Source: an uncultured Clostridia bacterium (GTDB lineage: Bacteria > Bacillota > Clostridia > Christensenellales > Maliibacteriaceae). From it: 31,784 nucleotides of DNA. Under the pieces are notes generated by a model, which was given only the letters and a program-made list of their open reading frames with translations, was not told where the DNA came from and did not search any database. Shown here piece by piece: positions 14,898 through 24,700 of the stretch (its first letter is position 1; each line of letters begins with the position of its first letter). The position numbers were made by a program, and so were the translations under genes. The stretch lies in assembly GCA_934613185.1 (NCBI GenBank), contig CAKTSO010000006.1, forward strand, positions 1 through 31,784. The letters are read 5' to 3'.

Positions 14898-15551
14898 ATG
14901 CTGCGCATCCTGATCGTCGAGGACGAGGAACCCATCAACAATCTGATCTATCTGAATTTGAAAAACGAGGGTTACGCCTGTACCCGGGCCTACGACGGCG
15001 AACAGGCGGCGGACCTGATCGAGGAAAACGTCTATGATCTCGTTCTGCTGGATATCATGCTGCCGAAGATCGACGGCTACGAGCTTTTGGACTATATCCG
15101 TCCGACGGGAACGCCCGTGATCTTCATCACCGCAATGGGGCAGGTCAGCGACCGCATCCGCGGCTTGCGCCTCGGGGCGGACGACTACATCGTCAAGCCC
15201 TTTCAGGTCGGCGAGCTGATCGCGCGCGTGGAGGCGCTGCTGCGCCGCGCGGGCAAGACGCATTCGCACTATGAACTGTTCGGCGTGACGATCGACGCGG
15301 ATTCGCGGACGGTCAAAAAAGACGGCGTCTACGTCGAATTGACCGTCAAGGAGTTCGATCTTTTGATGGAGCTTGTGCGAAACAAGAACATCGCGCTGTA
15401 TCGCGAGCAGCTCTACGAGCGCGTCTGGCACGAACCGTTCACCGGCGAGACGCGGACGCTGGATTCTCACATCCGCCGCCTGCGCGCCAAGCTCGGATGG
15501 GACGATCATATCAAGACCGTGTTTCGCATCGGCTATCGACTGGAAGTGTAA
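14898..15551 (+). CDS. OmpR/PhoB-family response regulator
   Basis: 217-residue DNA-binding response regulator and the partner of the next gene's kinase. The receiver has the acidic pocket E8-D9-E10, phospho-acceptor D52 (LVLLDIMLP), T78 and K100 (YIVKPF). The C-terminal winged helix carries VELTVKEFDLLMELVRNKN and TRTLDSHIRRLRAKLG and ends GYRLEV. AGAGGGG lies upstream of the ATG. It is first in a plus-strand operon of response regulator, kinase, unknown membrane protein and amidase, with gaps of 12 bases or less or overlaps. The neighbouring amidase suggests control of cell-wall remodelling or response to envelope stress; this is inference from context. Confidence 0.93.
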   Translation: MLRILIVEDEEPINNLIYLNLKNEGYACTRAYDGEQAADLIEENVYDLVLLDIMLPKIDGYELLDYIRPTGTPVIFITAMGQVSDRIRGLRLGADDYIVKPFQVGELIARVEALLRRAGKTHSHYELFGVTIDADSRTVKKDGVYVELTVKEFDLLMELVRNKNIALYREQLYERVWHEPFTGETRTLDSHIRRLRAKLGWDDHIKTVFRIGYRLEV

Positions 15552-15563
15552 GGAGGAAGGGGC

Positions 15564-16928
15564 ATGAAGCTGATCGCCAAGATATTTCTTTGCGCGACGC
15601 TGGTGGTCAGCCTGGCGCTTTCTTTCTTAGGCTATTTTCTGATCGCGCGCTCGTTTGACGATGCGATCGCGCGCGAACGCACGCAGATGATCAGCCGCTA
15701 TCGATTTACCTGCTTCACCATTCAGGCGCAGATGCTGTCAAACGGCATGGATCAGACGTTTTACGAGCGGCTGGAGCGCATGTCGAACGGCGGCTATATC
15801 TCCGTTTCGATCGACGGGAAAAAGGCCTATTCCAATTTTCCGGGCGGCGCGGCGCAGGAGGCCGCGGGCGACGACGTCGTCTCCGAGATTGTGCCGTATG
15901 CCGGCGGCTGGCTTTTGAAAGTGACGGGCGCCTTTACGCAGATCGGGCAGCGCGTCAGCGTCAGCACGGGGCAGGACGTGACGAATCTTGTCACGAGCGT
16001 GCGGCAGATGCAGCAAAGCTATCGGCGCATTTATCTTGCCGCGTGGTCTGCGGCGGCGGTGCTTTTATTGATTTTAACGCGTGCGCTGACAAGGCCGCTC
16101 GGCGCGCTTTCGACCTCGGCGCAGGCGGTCGCGCAGGGTGATTATTCGCGGCGCGTCAAGACCCGTTCACAGGACGAATTGGGCGCGCTGGCGCAGAGCT
16201 TCAATCAAATGGCGGCGCAGATCGAAAAGAACGTCGACGATCTTGAGGCGAGCGTGCAGCAGAAAGAACGCTTTGTCGCGAACTTCGCGCACGAATTGAA
16301 GACGCCGCTGACGAGCGTCATCGGATACGCCGATATGATCTATCAGCGGGATCTGGGGCGCGAGGATACGCGCGCGGCGGCGAGCTATATTCTTGGCGAG
16401 GGCCTTCGACTGGAGGCGCTGTCGCTGAAGCTGATGGATATGATCGTGCTGGACAAGCAGGATTTCGTCCTGGAATGGCTGAATGCGCGGGAGCTGTTTG
16501 ACAATATCGTTGAAACGCTTGTGCCGCTATGCCGGAAAAAGGGCGTTCGATTGTCCCGCTCGATCGACGAAGGGTATGTCCGTGTCGAGTTCGATTTGTT
16601 TAAGACGATGATTTTGAACCTTGTGGACAACAGCGTCAAGGCGAACGCGAAAAACGTCTATCTGATCGCGCGGAAAAACGGAGATAAGATGGATGTTCAC
16701 ATTCTGGACGACGGCATGGGCATCAAACAGGAGGAACTTGCCAAGATCACCGAGGCGTTTTATATGGTGGACAAATCCCGTTCCCGCAAGCAGCACGGCG
16801 CGGGACTCGGGCTTGCGCTGTGTGAACGGATCGCCAAAGTTCACGGCAGCGAACTGAACGTCACGAGCCAGTACGGCGAGGGCAGCTGTGTGCATCTGTC
16901 GCTGGAGTATGCCGATGATGAAGAATAA
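15564..16928 (+). CDS. Membrane sensor histidine kinase
   Basis: 454-residue sensor kinase. A first transmembrane helix (about 8-30, LCATLVVSLALSFLGYFLIA) is followed by an extracytoplasmic sensing domain of about 125 residues, a second helix (about 155-175), a HAMP linker (TRPLGALSTSAQAVAQGDYS), the HisKA dimerisation helix with the phospho-acceptor H243 (NFAHELKTPLTS), and an HATPase domain with N box (LNLVDNSVKANAKN), G1 (DDGMGI) and G2 (GAGLGLAL). All catalytic motifs are intact. Its start follows the regulator by 12 bases with AGGAGG in place, and its 3' end overlaps the next gene by 14 bases. The signal is unknown. Confidence 0.93.
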   Translation: MKLIAKIFLCATLVVSLALSFLGYFLIARSFDDAIARERTQMISRYRFTCFTIQAQMLSNGMDQTFYERLERMSNGGYISVSIDGKKAYSNFPGGAAQEAAGDDVVSEIVPYAGGWLLKVTGAFTQIGQRVSVSTGQDVTNLVTSVRQMQQSYRRIYLAAWSAAAVLLLILTRALTRPLGALSTSAQAVAQGDYSRRVKTRSQDELGALAQSFNQMAAQIEKNVDDLEASVQQKERFVANFAHELKTPLTSVIGYADMIYQRDLGREDTRAAASYILGEGLRLEALSLKLMDMIVLDKQDFVLEWLNARELFDNIVETLVPLCRKKGVRLSRSIDEGYVRVEFDLFKTMILNLVDNSVKANAKNVYLIARKNGDKMDVHILDDGMGIKQEELAKITEAFYMVDKSRSRKQHGAGLGLALCERIAKVHGSELNVTSQYGEGSCVHLSLEYADDEE

Positions 16929-17835
16929 ACCGAAGAAACAAAAGAAGAAAAGAAAGCTGTCCGTTGCGGCGCGCACGGCGGTCGGCATGGCGGCGGCGCT
17001 GGTGCTTGCGGCGGCGGGGTATTTTGCGCCGGGCGCGCTTTTGAACGCGCATGTGGACGGGATGCTCGAACAAAAACAGACGATCGTCGAGCAGGAGGTT
17101 TCCACCGACGTGGTGCTGACGCTCGATCCGCAGGAATACGGCGAAGTGCTGTCGCTTTGGTACGGCGAAAAGGAAGGCCTGATGCAAAACGGCCTTGTGG
17201 GGATGTATCACAATCCGGTCGTGGGGCAGATCTCGATGAGCGTGGCGATCGACACGGCAAACGAGGCTGTCGAGACGTTTGTGGATAAAAAGATGCTGCC
17301 CGAATCGTGCCTGTACGAGAAATTGTCAAGCAGCGGCGCGGCGCTTTACAATGCGAGCATGGATGCAGCCGAGCCGGATTACCGCGCGAGCTTCTGGGAA
17401 GTGACGTTGCAAAATTCCTTCTGCGACCTGTCGCTTTCCATCAACGCCGTGACCGCCGAGGTCTGGAGCATGACCGCGTGGGTGTACCCGGAAGGCGATG
17501 ACGTGCCGCAGAACTGGTGCTACGCTTCGCCGGCGGGGCGTATCGAGGGCTACGTCGAATATCTCGGAAGCGGCGGCATTGAAGATTATGAAGAATTGAT
17601 CAATTATTCTCAAATGCGCGCTATCTTAAAAGACGTGCCTTATGATATACTGAGCGAGCAGACGAGCGTCGAGGGATGGCTCGACGGCGACTCCATGTGG
17701 CTTCGCCTTCGCATGATCCCGAAGAACTATACGTTCCAGAATCTGATCGACGAATACGAGCAAAACGGCATGGAGTACATGGCGGAGAAAATGGGAATTA
17801 CCGACGAAGAAGCAGAGATTTCAAAATGGAGATAA
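16915..17835 (+). CDS. Membrane-anchored protein of unknown function in the two-component operon
   Basis: 306-residue protein I do not recognise. The N-terminus is strongly basic (KNKPKKQKKKRKLS), followed by one hydrophobic helix (about 19-42, ending GYFAPGALLN), so the remaining 260 residues should face outside. That part is rich in acidic and aromatic residues, with no cysteine pair or catalytic motif that I can see. The start is ATG 16915 with GGAG seven bases upstream; it overlaps the kinase gene by 14 bases, indicating translational coupling. The CwlD-like amidase follows after four bases. A role as sensor accessory or amidase regulator is plausible from context only. Confidence 0.8.
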   Translation: MMKNKPKKQKKKRKLSVAARTAVGMAAALVLAAAGYFAPGALLNAHVDGMLEQKQTIVEQEVSTDVVLTLDPQEYGEVLSLWYGEKEGLMQNGLVGMYHNPVVGQISMSVAIDTANEAVETFVDKKMLPESCLYEKLSSSGAALYNASMDAAEPDYRASFWEVTLQNSFCDLSLSINAVTAEVWSMTAWVYPEGDDVPQNWCYASPAGRIEGYVEYLGSGGIEDYEELINYSQMRAILKDVPYDILSEQTSVEGWLDGDSMWLRLRMIPKNYTFQNLIDEYEQNGMEYMAEKMGITDEEAEISKWR

Positions 17836-17839
17836 CGCA

Positions 17840-18637
17840 ATGTCCGGTTATTTTGTAAAAACCGTTCACAAGGGAAATAAGATCTATCACATCAACTACG
17901 GCCGCATCGTCATGAGCGTCGTGCTTTTGCTCGCCGTGATCGTCTTCGGCGTATGCATGCTGATCTCCGGGGTCCGGAAAAACAAGGCGAACGAACAGCT
18001 TGCCTCGCGCTTCACGCTATTGTCGATGTCGAGCGTGCCGAAGGCGTCGGAGCAGACGAAACAGCGCTGCGTTGTGCTCGATCCCGGCCACGGCGGGACG
18101 GACCCCGGCACGAGCGCGGAGGGGATCGACGAAAAGGACATCAACCTTTCGATTTGCCTTGAGACGGAAAAGATCCTGCGCGCCTACGGCTACACCGTTT
18201 TGATGACGCGGCGGGACGACAGCGATGTGGACACGATGGCCGTCTTGAACGAGGCGGGCGAAGTACACGCCGATCTTTTCGTCGCCGTCCATCAAAATGC
18301 GATGGAAAACGACACGACCACGAACGGGATCGAAACGTGGTATGAAAATAAGGACGATTACAGCAAGATGCTTGCGCAGTGCCTGCAGACGGCGGCGGTC
18401 GAGGCGACCGGCGCGCAGGATCTGGGGATCAAGAATTCGCAGAGCTTTATGGTCACGCGCGAGGCGTCAATGCCCTCCGCGCTGATCGAGACGGGCTTTT
18501 TGACCGAGGCGGCGGAGCGCGAAAAATTAAACTCGCGTTTTTATCAGCAGACGATCGCCCAGGCCATCGCCGACGGGATCAACGAATTCTTCTCGCAGGC
18601 GCAAATGGAAGCTTCGCAGTTTGACTTTAATTTTTAA
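17840..18637 (+). CDS. CwlD-like N-acetylmuramoyl-L-alanine amidase
   Basis: 265-residue Amidase_3 family zinc hydrolase that cleaves the bond between N-acetylmuramic acid and L-alanine in peptidoglycan. A single N-terminal transmembrane helix (about 22-43) anchors it, and the catalytic domain starts at RCVVLDPGHGG. Expected zinc ligands are H84, E98 and H151 (LFVAVHQNA), and the catalytic glutamate is E217 (SALIETGFLT). GGAG lies eight bases before the ATG. It is last in the response regulator-kinase operon and ends at a strong terminator. It resembles the spore-cortex amidase CwlD in size and anchoring, but the operon setting differs from known cwlD loci, so no symbol is given. Confidence 0.88.
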   Translation: MSGYFVKTVHKGNKIYHINYGRIVMSVVLLLAVIVFGVCMLISGVRKNKANEQLASRFTLLSMSSVPKASEQTKQRCVVLDPGHGGTDPGTSAEGIDEKDINLSICLETEKILRAYGYTVLMTRRDDSDVDTMAVLNEAGEVHADLFVAVHQNAMENDTTTNGIETWYENKDDYSKMLAQCLQTAAVEATGAQDLGIKNSQSFMVTREASMPSALIETGFLTEAAEREKLNSRFYQQTIAQAIADGINEFFSQAQMEASQFDFNF

Positions 18638-18660
18638 TTTCCAAAGATAACTCCGAAAAG

Positions 18661-18698
18661 AAAAGATGCCGTATCGAAAAATCGATACGGCATCTTTT
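18661..18698. terminator. Bidirectional intrinsic terminator
   Basis: AAAAGATGCCGTATCGA (18661-18677) is perfectly complementary to 18682-18698: 17 pairs with a four-base A loop and A/T-rich ends. It lies between the convergent amidase and purA genes. Confidence 0.93.
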
Positions 18699-18708
18699 AT
18701 GCCTGGCT

Positions 18709-19983
18709 TTAGAACAGTTTGATATAGCTGTCGCGCTCGGCGCCGGTGGAGACGTACTGGATCGGGCAGCCGACGGCCTTTTCCAGATAGGCGATGTAGC
18801 GCTTGGCGTTCTCGGGCAGCGCATCGTAATCGCGAAGACCGGCCACGTCGCCGAAGCCGTCGAGGTATTCGTAGACGGGCTTGCAGCGGTTGAGCTTGTC
18901 GCCGGTGGGGAAGGTGTCGATGCGTTTGCCGTCGAGTTCATAGGCGACGCAGACGGGGATCTTGTCATAGCAGGACAGTACGTCGAGCTTCGTCAGCGCG
19001 ATGCTCGTGGCGCCCTGAACCTTGACACCGAAGCGGGAGGCGACGACGTCGAACCCGCCGACGCGGCGCGGACGACCCGTCGCGGCGCCGTATTCGCCGC
19101 CGGCTTCGCGCAGAACGTGCGCTTCGTCGCCGAACATTTCACAGGTGAACGGCCCTTCGCCCACGCAGGTGGAGTAGGCCTTCATGATCCCGAGCACGCT
19201 GTCCACTTTCTTGCCGGGGATGCCCGCGCCGATGGGGGCGTAGGCGGCGATGACGGAGGAAGAGGACGTGTAGGGATAGATGCCGTAATCGATGTCGCGA
19301 AGCGCGCCGAGCTGCGCCTCGAACATGACGTTCTTGCCGCTTTCAAGGGCGCTGTCAAGATATTCGGTCGTGTCGCAGATATAATCCTTCAACGGATCGC
19401 CGTAGGTTTTGAGCCAGTCCATCATCTCGTCCACGTCGATCGGGTCGTGATGATAACCGTTGACGACGAACAGATTCTTCCATTCGATCAGGTCGGCAAG
19501 GCGCTCGCGAAGCGCGTCGCGGTCGTCCAGCAGGTCGCCCATGCGGATGGTCTTTTTCATGTATTTATCGGCATAGACGGGGCCGATGCCGCGGCGGGTG
19601 GAGCCGAACTTCTTGTCCGCCAGGCGGTCTTCCTCCAGGCAGTCCAGAAGCTTATGATACGGCATGCAGATCGTCGCGCGGTCGGAGATCTTGAGGTTAT
19701 CCGGCGTGATCTCGATGCCTTTTTCGCGCAGGCGGCCGATCTCGCCGATCAGATGCTCGATGTCGATGACCATGCCGACGCCCATGATGTTGACCGCCTC
19801 GGGGCGCAGAATACCGGAGGGCAGAAGGTTCAAAATGAACTTGCCGCGGTCGTTGACGACGGTGTGGCCCGCGTTGTTGCCGCCCTGATAGCGGACGATG
19901 ATGTCGTATTGACTGCTCAGAAGGTCGACCATGCGGCCCTTGCCTTCGTCGCCCCAGTTGATGCCTACAACGGCTGTTAACAT
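18709..19983 (-). CDS. purA: Adenylosuccinate synthetase
   Basis: Makes adenylosuccinate from IMP, aspartate and GTP, the first committed step to AMP. 424 residues, normal for the family. The GTP-binding P-loop is GINWGDEGKGRMVD (D12 catalytic), with GGNNAGHTV and the GSTRRGIGPVYADK signature following, and TGRPRRVGGFDVV and ALTKLDVLS near the C-terminus. The start is ATG 19983, seven bases after AAGGAGGGC; an open extension to 20121 overlaps purB and is not part of the family. The gene follows purB after 37 bases on the same strand, so the two enzymes that make and cleave adenylosuccinate are co-transcribed. Confidence 0.96.
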   Translation of the reverse strand: MLTAVVGINWGDEGKGRMVDLLSSQYDIIVRYQGGNNAGHTVVNDRGKFILNLLPSGILRPEAVNIMGVGMVIDIEHLIGEIGRLREKGIEITPDNLKISDRATICMPYHKLLDCLEEDRLADKKFGSTRRGIGPVYADKYMKKTIRMGDLLDDRDALRERLADLIEWKNLFVVNGYHHDPIDVDEMMDWLKTYGDPLKDYICDTTEYLDSALESGKNVMFEAQLGALRDIDYGIYPYTSSSSVIAAYAPIGAGIPGKKVDSVLGIMKAYSTCVGEGPFTCEMFGDEAHVLREAGGEYGAATGRPRRVGGFDVVASRFGVKVQGATSIALTKLDVLSCYDKIPVCVAYELDGKRIDTFPTGDKLNRCKPVYEYLDGFGDVAGLRDYDALPENAKRYIAYLEKAVGCPIQYVSTGAERDSYIKLF

Positions 19984-20020
19984 TGTGAAAGCCCTCCTTG
20001 AAATCGTCGATGGGGATAAA

Positions 20021-21451
20021 TCAGACGCGCACGTCGGCTTCGACGCCGAGCAGCGCGCGGTTTGCCGCCAGCACGGGACGCGCGACGTTGTCGATGAAGT
20101 CGCGAGTTTGCTGCGCGGCAAGGCCGGTGAATGCGGAACTGTCGCAGATATTTTTTAATTCTTCGCGCGTGATACGGAACACGGGATCGGCGGCGATGCG
20201 CTCCAAAAGATCGTTTCTCGCGCCGTTTAATTTGATTTCGTGCGTGACGTCGACGCTGTGACGGCGGATCGCCTCGTGGATATCCTGCCGGTCCGCGCCC
20301 TTTTCCACGCAGTACATCATGATGTTTTCCGTCGCCATGAACGGCATCTCTTCTTCCAGATGCGCGCGCATGACGTTCGGATACAGCGTGCCGCCGCGCA
20401 TGACGTTGATCACGAGATTCAGGATCGCGTCGGTCGCAAGGAACGCCTCGGAGACGCTCAATCGGCGGTTGGCGGAGTCGTCGAGCGTGCGCTCGAACCA
20501 CTGCGTCGCAGCGGTGATCGCCGGGTTGAGCACGTCACACATGACAAAGCGCGACAGTGCACAGATGCGCTCGCAGCGCATGGGATTGCGCTTATAGGCC
20601 ATCGCCGAAGAGCCGATCTGCTTGTCGGTGAACGGCTCGTCGAATTCCTTCAAATGGGCGAGCAGCCGAAGATCCGTCGCGAATTTGGACGCGCTTTGCG
20701 CGATGCCGCACAAAACGGACAGGACGTTGTAGTCCACCTTTCGGGAATACGTCTGTCCCGACACGGCGTAAGCGCCGTCGAAGCCCATTTTTTTGCAGAT
20801 GATCTGCTCGAGCTTTCGCGTCTTGTCGGCGTTGCCGTCAAACAGCGCCAGAAAGCTTGCCGCCGTGCCGGTCGCGCCGCGGCAGCCCAAAAGGCGGAGA
20901 TGGGAAAGCTGAAAGTCGAGCTGTTCCAGATCGAAGAGCAGATCCTGCGCCCAGAGGCAGGCGCGTTTGCCCGCGGTCGTCGGCTGCGCCGCCTGAAAAT
21001 GCGTGTAGGCGAGCGTCGGTACGTCGCGGTATTGTTCGGCGAAATCGCTCACGGCGGCGATGGCGTTGACCAAAAGGGATTTGATCTGCAAAAGCGCCTC
21101 GCGCATGATGATGATATCCGCGTTGTCGCCGACGTAGCAGCTCGTCGCACCCAGATGAATGATCGCGCGCGCGCCGGGGCAGGCGTCGCCGTAGGCGTGG
21201 ACGTGGCTCATGACGTCGTGGCGCAGCTGCGATTCATAGCGCGCCGCGCATTCGTAGTCGATATCGTCCACATGCGCGCGAAGTTCGTCGATCTGTTCCT
21301 GCGTCACGGGAAGACCGAGTTCATGTTCCGCCTCGGCCAGAGCGACCCAAAGCCGCCGCCAGGTGGAGAACTTCATGTCGTCGGAGAAAATATGACGCAT
21401 TTTTTCGCTCGCATAGCGTGTGCTCAGCGAGCTTGTGTAATTATCGTGCAT
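20021..21451 (-). CDS. purB: Adenylosuccinate lyase
   Basis: Cleaves adenylosuccinate to AMP and SAICAR to AICAR, both with release of fumarate. The 476-residue length matches the longer lyase type found in many Clostridia and eukaryotes rather than the 430-residue Bacillus form. The fumarase-superfamily signature loop is GSSAMAYKRNPMRCE (280-294). YTHFQAAQPTT has the conserved catalytic-region histidine H151, and LGATSCYVGDN is also present. GGAGG lies four bases before the ATG. It is the first gene after a clear promoter and a leader with a terminator-like hairpin, which points to attenuation of purBA. Confidence 0.95.
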   Translation of the reverse strand: MHDNYTSSLSTRYASEKMRHIFSDDMKFSTWRRLWVALAEAEHELGLPVTQEQIDELRAHVDDIDYECAARYESQLRHDVMSHVHAYGDACPGARAIIHLGATSCYVGDNADIIIMREALLQIKSLLVNAIAAVSDFAEQYRDVPTLAYTHFQAAQPTTAGKRACLWAQDLLFDLEQLDFQLSHLRLLGCRGATGTAASFLALFDGNADKTRKLEQIICKKMGFDGAYAVSGQTYSRKVDYNVLSVLCGIAQSASKFATDLRLLAHLKEFDEPFTDKQIGSSAMAYKRNPMRCERICALSRFVMCDVLNPAITAATQWFERTLDDSANRRLSVSEAFLATDAILNLVINVMRGGTLYPNVMRAHLEEEMPFMATENIMMYCVEKGADRQDIHEAIRRHSVDVTHEIKLNGARNDLLERIAADPVFRITREELKNICDSSAFTGLAAQQTRDFIDNVARPVLAANRALLGVEADVRV

Positions 21452-21470
21452 GAAACCTCCGCGTTGTCAA

Positions 21471-21525
21471 ACACACAAAAAGCGAAGGCACGCCCATTCG
21501 CGCCTTCGTATCAAGTCCTGATACG
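21471..21525 (-). promoter_or_regulatory. purB leader with intrinsic terminator (putative attenuator)
   Basis: Between the purB promoter and its ribosome site, the minus strand has a first hairpin CGTATCA/TGATACG (21525-21519 with 21513-21507) and then CGAAGGC/GCCTTCG (21508-21502 with 21489-21483) followed by CTTTTTGTGTG. The second is a typical intrinsic terminator. The two stems share bases 21507-21508, so they interfere at their edges. I recognise no known riboswitch consensus. Confidence 0.6.
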
Positions 21526-21530
21526 GTGAA

Positions 21531-21559
21531 ATGTTAGCACTCGCATGGGCGCTTGTCAA
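21531..21559 (-). promoter_or_regulatory. Promoter for purBA
   Basis: On the minus strand a perfect TTGACA (21559-21554), a 17-base spacer and TAACAT (21536-21531). CGCCCAT in the spacer has its inverted copy in the leader (ATGGGCG on the minus strand, about 21498-21492). Confidence 0.75.
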
Positions 21560-21665
21560 GATAACGTCCGCGTTTTGCACGGTTTCTACGGCGAAAATCT
21601 GCAAATCTATTAAAAAACAGTGTGCAAATGCGAACATTCGACGGCGAAACGATTCTGAAAATTCG

Positions 21666-21702
21666 AAAAAACGGAGAAAGCCGCGTTCGGGCTTTCTCCG
21701 TT
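21666..21702 (-). terminator. Intrinsic terminator of the giant helicase gene
   Basis: AACGGAGAAAGCC on the minus strand (21702-21690) pairs perfectly with 21682-21670 around a seven-base loop: 13 pairs, then TTTT. It starts eight bases after the stop codon. Confidence 0.9.
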
Positions 21703-21709
21703 GGCAGGT

Positions 21710-24700
21710 TCAGTTTTCGGGAACGTCGGCGTAATAATCCGGTTTCGGCTGCGCGATCGATCCGTTTTGCAGCGCGTAATCGATTCCGCGTTCCAAAAGC
21801 GTGCGCAGTGCGGGCCCGAGGCGCGTGTAGCCCAAAAGGCGCGCGGCCTCGCGAACGAGATCTTCGCGCGGCAGAGCGAGCTGACTGCGCAGCACTTCGC
21901 GCACGGCGTTGGCGGCCTCCTGCACGGGAATGTCGCGCGCGTCGCGGCGGCAGGCGTCTTCGCCGCTTTGGCGGAATCCGCGATAGGTTTCAGGCGTCTG
22001 GTCGGCGAGCCAGTAGAAAATATCTTCGTCCTGTCTTGTCGATTTGACGTCCATGAACACGAGCGTTTGATGCAGATGTTCCGCAATGCGGGAACCGGCG
22101 CGGGACAGCCCGAACGCCTGCGCGGCGCGGCGAAGAAGGAGCCCTTCGCGAATTGGCGCTTCGCATTCGAGAATGCGGGAAAGGCATTCGCGGACGGTTT
22201 TTTGATGTTCGGGCAGGAGCAATTGCTCGGCGTTCAGCGCGTCCAACGTCTCTTCAAACGCCCGATAGACGGGCGCGGCGGCGTTTTCTGCGTCGTTTGA
22301 AACGATGATATCTTCGCACAAAGCGTCTTGCGGCGGCGCTTCGGCGGGCGGCTCGTTTTGGCGATTGGCAAGAAGACCTCGAAGACGCGCGTCGATGCGG
22401 TCGATCTGCCCTTGCGGATCGTCCAGATAATCCATCGTCCAAACGCGGTGCAGCTGCCAGCTGAGGCCGCGCAGAACGTCGCATTGCGCAAGCTCGCGGT
22501 CGCGCGCGGATTGCGCAATGCGATAGGATTCGCCGTCGAGAAGAATCCCGAGCAGATATTCGCCGCCGCGTTCCGGATCGCAGACGGCGGCGTCGATTCG
22601 GAATCGGGAACGACCGACGCTGCGGACGCAAGCCCAGCCTTTTTCTTCGAGCGCGCGGCAGATATCATCGGCGATTCCGCTCTGCGTTTCGGCCGCTTTA
22701 TCGTCGCCGCGGACGGCGTCGGGCAGCGTTCCATCTTTTGCATAGCGCAGAAAATCGCGCAGCGCCGCCACGCCCTGCGCACGCGTGCGGCCAAGATCGA
22801 TTTGGTCGGGGGAAAGCGCGGAAAACACGATCATTTCGCGGCGCGCGCGGGAGACGGCGACGTTCAGGCGGCGCCAGCCGCCGTCGCGGTTGAGCGGACC
22901 GAAATTCATCGAAACGCGTCCGTCGCGGTCGGGGCCGTAACCGATGGAAAAGAGGATCGCGTCGCGCTCGTCGCCCTGCACGTTTTCAAGGTTTTTGATA
23001 AACAGAGGTTCCTCGCTGTGAAACGCCCAGGTTTCAAGCGCCGCGTCGTTTTTACACGCTTCGTCCAGAAGGTCCCCGATGAGGTTTTGCTGAGAGATGT
23101 TGAACGTGACGACGCCGACGCTCATGCCGCTTTGCGCGGGGTCGTGCGCGCGGCGACGCAGTTCCCGAATCACGGCCTCCGCCTCGGCGCGGTTGTGTCG
23201 CGTCTTTCCACGGTCAAAGAAACCGTCGACGGATACAAGGCGTACTTTGCGTTCGCGGTCATTGACGGAGGGGAACGTGTAGAGACGGTTTTCGTAAAAC
23301 TCGCGGTTACTGAACGCGATCAGGCTTTCGTGGCGGCTGCGGTAATGCCACAATAAGTGGCTCTGCGGCAGATTGAGCGCAAGGCAGTCGTCCAGAATGC
23401 TTTCAAGATCCGCTTCTTCGGGCGCGTCGTCGTCCGAATTGGAGGCCGCGGCGAAGAAACTCGTCGGCGGCATCTGTTTGGGGTCGCCGACGATCACGGC
23501 GTTTTTGCCGCGCGCCAACGCGCCGACCGCTTTGCATGTGGGGATCTGCGACGCTTCGTCGAAGACGACGAGATCGAACGGCGCGCGATGCGGATCCAGA
23601 TATTGCGCCGCGGAGATCGGGCTCATGAGCATGCAGGGGCAAAGCCGCGGCAGGAGCGTGGGCAGCTGCTCGAAAAGATTGCGGATGCTGACCCCGCGTC
23701 CGCCGCTTCGAATCGCACGCTGGAGAATGCCGACCTCGGAAGAAGTCGCCGCCGCGCGCGTAAAGTCGGGAACGCGGGACGCCAGACGGCAGAAAATTTC
23801 GGAGCGGGAAAGTTCGCGCAATTGTCGATCCAGCGCGGCAAATTGCGCGATCTTCTCGTCGAAAATCGTGCCGGTGAATTCGGAAAGCGCGGATTCGCTT
23901 GCGACGATATCGCCGATGAGGCAGACGCACACGGCGCGACGCCACGCATCGGGCGCATCGTCCGCCGTAAGCGCGCCGCGCTCCATCGCGTCGACAAGCG
24001 GCGACATGCCGGCGCCGCGTGCCTGTTCGCAGACGGCGTTCCAGGCGCACCACGCGCGAAGCGCGGGAAGCTGCGTCGCGGCAAGCGCGCAGGCGTTTTG
24101 AAAATCGACCGCGGACATATCCGCGCATTCGGCCTTGAGCGCGAGCCGCGCGCGAAGAGATTCGTAAGATTTCCCGGCGCTTTGCATTTTGTTAAGATAA
24201 TTTTCGCAGAGCGCGCATGCGCGCGATATGGCGGCATGGTCGGCGAAAGCGGCCTGCGGCGCGGCGGCGCGAATCGCGTTTGCCAGAAGACGCGTGCGTT
24301 CGACCATTTCGCGCAACCGTTCAAAACCGCCCGTGACGCCCAAAAGCGCAGGCGCGGCGGACAGTTGCAGACGAGAGGCCTCGTCGCGCTCTTTTTGATA
24401 AGCGCAGCAAAGGGAAAGATCCGACGCCAGCGCGTTTCGGTCGATCTTGCCTTTCGCGTGCGGCGCAAGAAGTTTTTCCATGCGCTTTTGCGCAAGCGCG
24501 CGGGGCAGGAACCATTGAAGCGCCGCGGCGTTCCAGGAAGCGGACAGCGCGTTTGCGTCGATTGTGAGGAACGATTCTTTCCAGCGCGCGCCAAGCTCGG
24601 CGGAAAGCGCCGCGCATTTTTGTTCGCGCAGCGCATACGTGTCGACGGCCTGCAATGTTTGCTCCTGCTGCGCGCTCGTGATCCATTGTTCGGGAAGGGA

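Noticed and set aside
20240..21529. Long plus-strand open frame opposite purB
   Set aside because: Antisense to the conserved lyase; Arg/Val-rich without motif or ribosome site.
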